Assembly: GCF_004027225.2 (NCBI RefSeq)
Contig: NC_044288.2
Location: 18,238,744 to 18,302,743 of the forward strand
Source: Strigops habroptila
Taxonomy: Eukaryota; Chordata; Aves; Psittaciformes; Psittacidae
Direction of reading: 5' to 3'
DNA length: 64,000 nt
In this document: positions 62,401 through 64,000 of the stretch, one piece after another
Layout of the letters: each line of letters starts with the position of its first letter
How positions within the stretch are numbered: the first letter of the stretch is position 1
Program-made: the position numbers and the translations under genes
Notes under the pieces: generated by a model
Seen by the model: only the letters and a program-made list of their open reading frames with translations
What the model was told of the DNA's origin: nothing
The model's database searches: none

Positions 62401-64000
62401 GTTTTCCTCCTGTTCCCATCAGGCTCCCATGTACAGCCAGCCCTGCTGACCACCCCCTGCTCCCCATGTACCCTGCTCTCATCCTCATGACCAGTGGGCT
62501 GAGGCACCACCCCAGCACTCTATCTGCTGCAGGAGGCTGGTTCTGTGTTTACTGTTCAGCTATCGCGAGGGCGACTCAGCAGGGGGGAGCTTCCCTCTAA
62601 GGATTTGTTATTTCATTAGAAAAAACAGCCAAAGTGGGATGTTATTTTTCCATTCCAGCTGAGAGAGGCTGTAGTTGCTGTTTTCTGACCCAAACCCTGA
62701 TGTCTGTTTTTCAATTCTCTGCCTTAATGAAGTGGGACAGAGAAGCGAGAATGGAGCATGCTTTGGCTGTGGATGCAGCTCGTGTTCTTGCAGTACAAGG
62801 GCTTATGAGACTGTATTCATAGTTGCATCTCTGCCTCCTACTCTGACCGTGGGTCAGGGGTTCAGGTGAGCCCCAAGCCATGTCACAAAGTGTCCCTGCT
62901 GCCTCCAGGCTCCTTTCACAACCAGCCATGGAGGTGGCCCACCATGTCCTGGAGGGACCTTTGCTGGGACTGTCACAGCAGTGCCAACAGACAGCATCTC
63001 AGTGGTGCACTCACTGCACACCCTGGGTCACCTTGCTGAAGGTTGTCCCAAGGTCGGCAACCTCAAGGCAGCTCTCTTCCATAACACACCTTTCCCTATC
63101 CCATTGCTCCTTCCTGCACCCAGCTATTGCCCCATGACTTTAAACTGTTTCCCTTCTTTTTTTGTCCCCCCCCTCCCCTTTCCTTTTTCTCTGTTTCTCT
63201 GTCAGCTTTGTTCACCCCGCTGTGTACCAGGGTTGCCATAGTGACTGCCAGAGCATCTCTGCATCCCGGAGTAGTGGTCCTGTGCTTGCCCTGGCCATGG
63301 TCAGAGAGGGCCAGCTGCCACCTCCTCCCAGGGATGAGGGTCCCTGGGGGCCGTCCTTGTGATACATCCTGGTGTCTGGGAAGATGATAGATTTGGGCAT
63401 GGGGTGGCCCTTGCCAGGTCAGGATGGGGCTGTGCAGCACCTTGTGCAGGGGGCTGTGAGGGGAGCTGGCAGGGCTGGCTGCATGGCACAGCTTCATTCT
63501 CCTCTTGCTGCCAGAATTGTTAATCTTCAATAAATGTTGTTGTTTTTTTTTTTAGTGTGCAAGTGCTACTTAAGGAAAACAGAGGAGCTGCTGCAGCACA
63601 AGCAGTCCCTTTGGGTTTAATGGGCACCACAACCTGCCAGCAGAGCAATATGAGATTGTATAAATATGAGCTGTTCCCCATTGCAGGACATGGGCTTGTT
63701 CCCAGGAACAAGAGGAAAGATGCACATTTTTCCATCCTAGGAGCTGTGCTACTTCTTCTCTTGGTATCATCACCTGTAACCATGCAAGTGCTTGTTGTGA
63801 CTTGACCTTGCCTTGGCCAGGCTCAGGGCTAGGGGGTGCAAACCTCACTGTGTCTTTGGGCAAAGCGCTATCTGGATTCCCAGATCCAGTCTTTGCCCAG
63901 GACTAAGGTAGGTAGTTGGGACTTGAAGGCATTCCCTGGCCGTGGTCTGGTGTTGGACAACGCAAGTGGAGCATGGTTTGGAGGCAGAGTGTGGCTTGTG

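Larger units (their letters stand above)
49941..64000 (+). other. ABLIM3: ABLIM3 intron 1 (incomplete, runs off the window)
   Basis: At least 14 kb of intron. I looked for the conserved first LIM exon (CYRCG..C and HFHIRCFTC patterns) in all plus frames and did not find it. The intron holds a MIR remnant, a candidate alternative first exon and two TATA-like elements. Otherwise I see only chance open frames. Confidence 0.75.

Noticed and set aside
63526-63620. AATAAA signal followed by a T-run and AG, as a terminal exon or acceptor
   Set aside because: The short frames after the AG have no LIM or other recognisable motif; probably coincidence in ABLIM3 intron 1.

Overview
The window looks like a bird nuclear chromosome. 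It carries CR1 LINE fragments of the avian type, very short introns for a gene that is several times longer in mammals, and a conserved vertebrate gene pair that maps to human 5q32 (chicken chromosome 13 by synteny, from general knowledge). There are no operons and no prokaryotic features. Most open reading frames are chance frames in GC-rich non-coding DNA.

Layout. Positions 1-21,859 hold no supportable gene. This is the flank 3' of SH3TC2, probably leading towards ADRB2/HTR4, with old repeat remnants, two small tandem duplications and AT-rich stretches. Positions 35,463 down to 21,860 (minus strand) hold a complete SH3TC2 gene. I could join 18 coding exons, all GT-AG and all phase-consistent, into a 1,330-residue protein: N-terminal MG (myristoylation) motif, two SH3 or SH3-like regions, and a long tetratricopeptide-repeat region. 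Human SH3TC2 is about 1,288 residues. Most of the difference is an in-frame 105-base exon after exon 1 that is absent from the human protein as I know it.

A CR1 element (35,641-36,280) sits less than 200 bases upstream of the SH3TC2 start codon. A 14-kb divergent intergenic region (35.5-49.6 kb) follows, with a second CR1, AT-rich blocks and a weak candidate small ORF.

At 49.4-49.9 kb there is a strong CpG island with a GC-rich minisatellite, GC box, TATA-like box and the first coding exon (plus strand) of a gene I identify as ABLIM3. The evidence is its four-codon phase-1 start (MSTS, human MNTS) and its head-to-head position next to SH3TC2. The rest of the window (49,941-64,000) is ABLIM3 intron 1. 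It holds a candidate alternative first exon at 58,050-58,068 that ends in the same splice phase, and two TATA-like candidates. No LIM-domain exon lies in the window.

SH3TC2 acts in Schwann-cell endosomal recycling and myelination; ABLIM3 encodes an actin-binding LIM protein. They are neighbours by synteny and I see no evidence that they share a pathway. I found no undescribed multi-gene system. The points most worth checking are the extra SH3TC2 exon, the CR1 at its 5' end with an open frame into the start codon, and the upstream-ORF and alternative-first-exon structure of ABLIM3.
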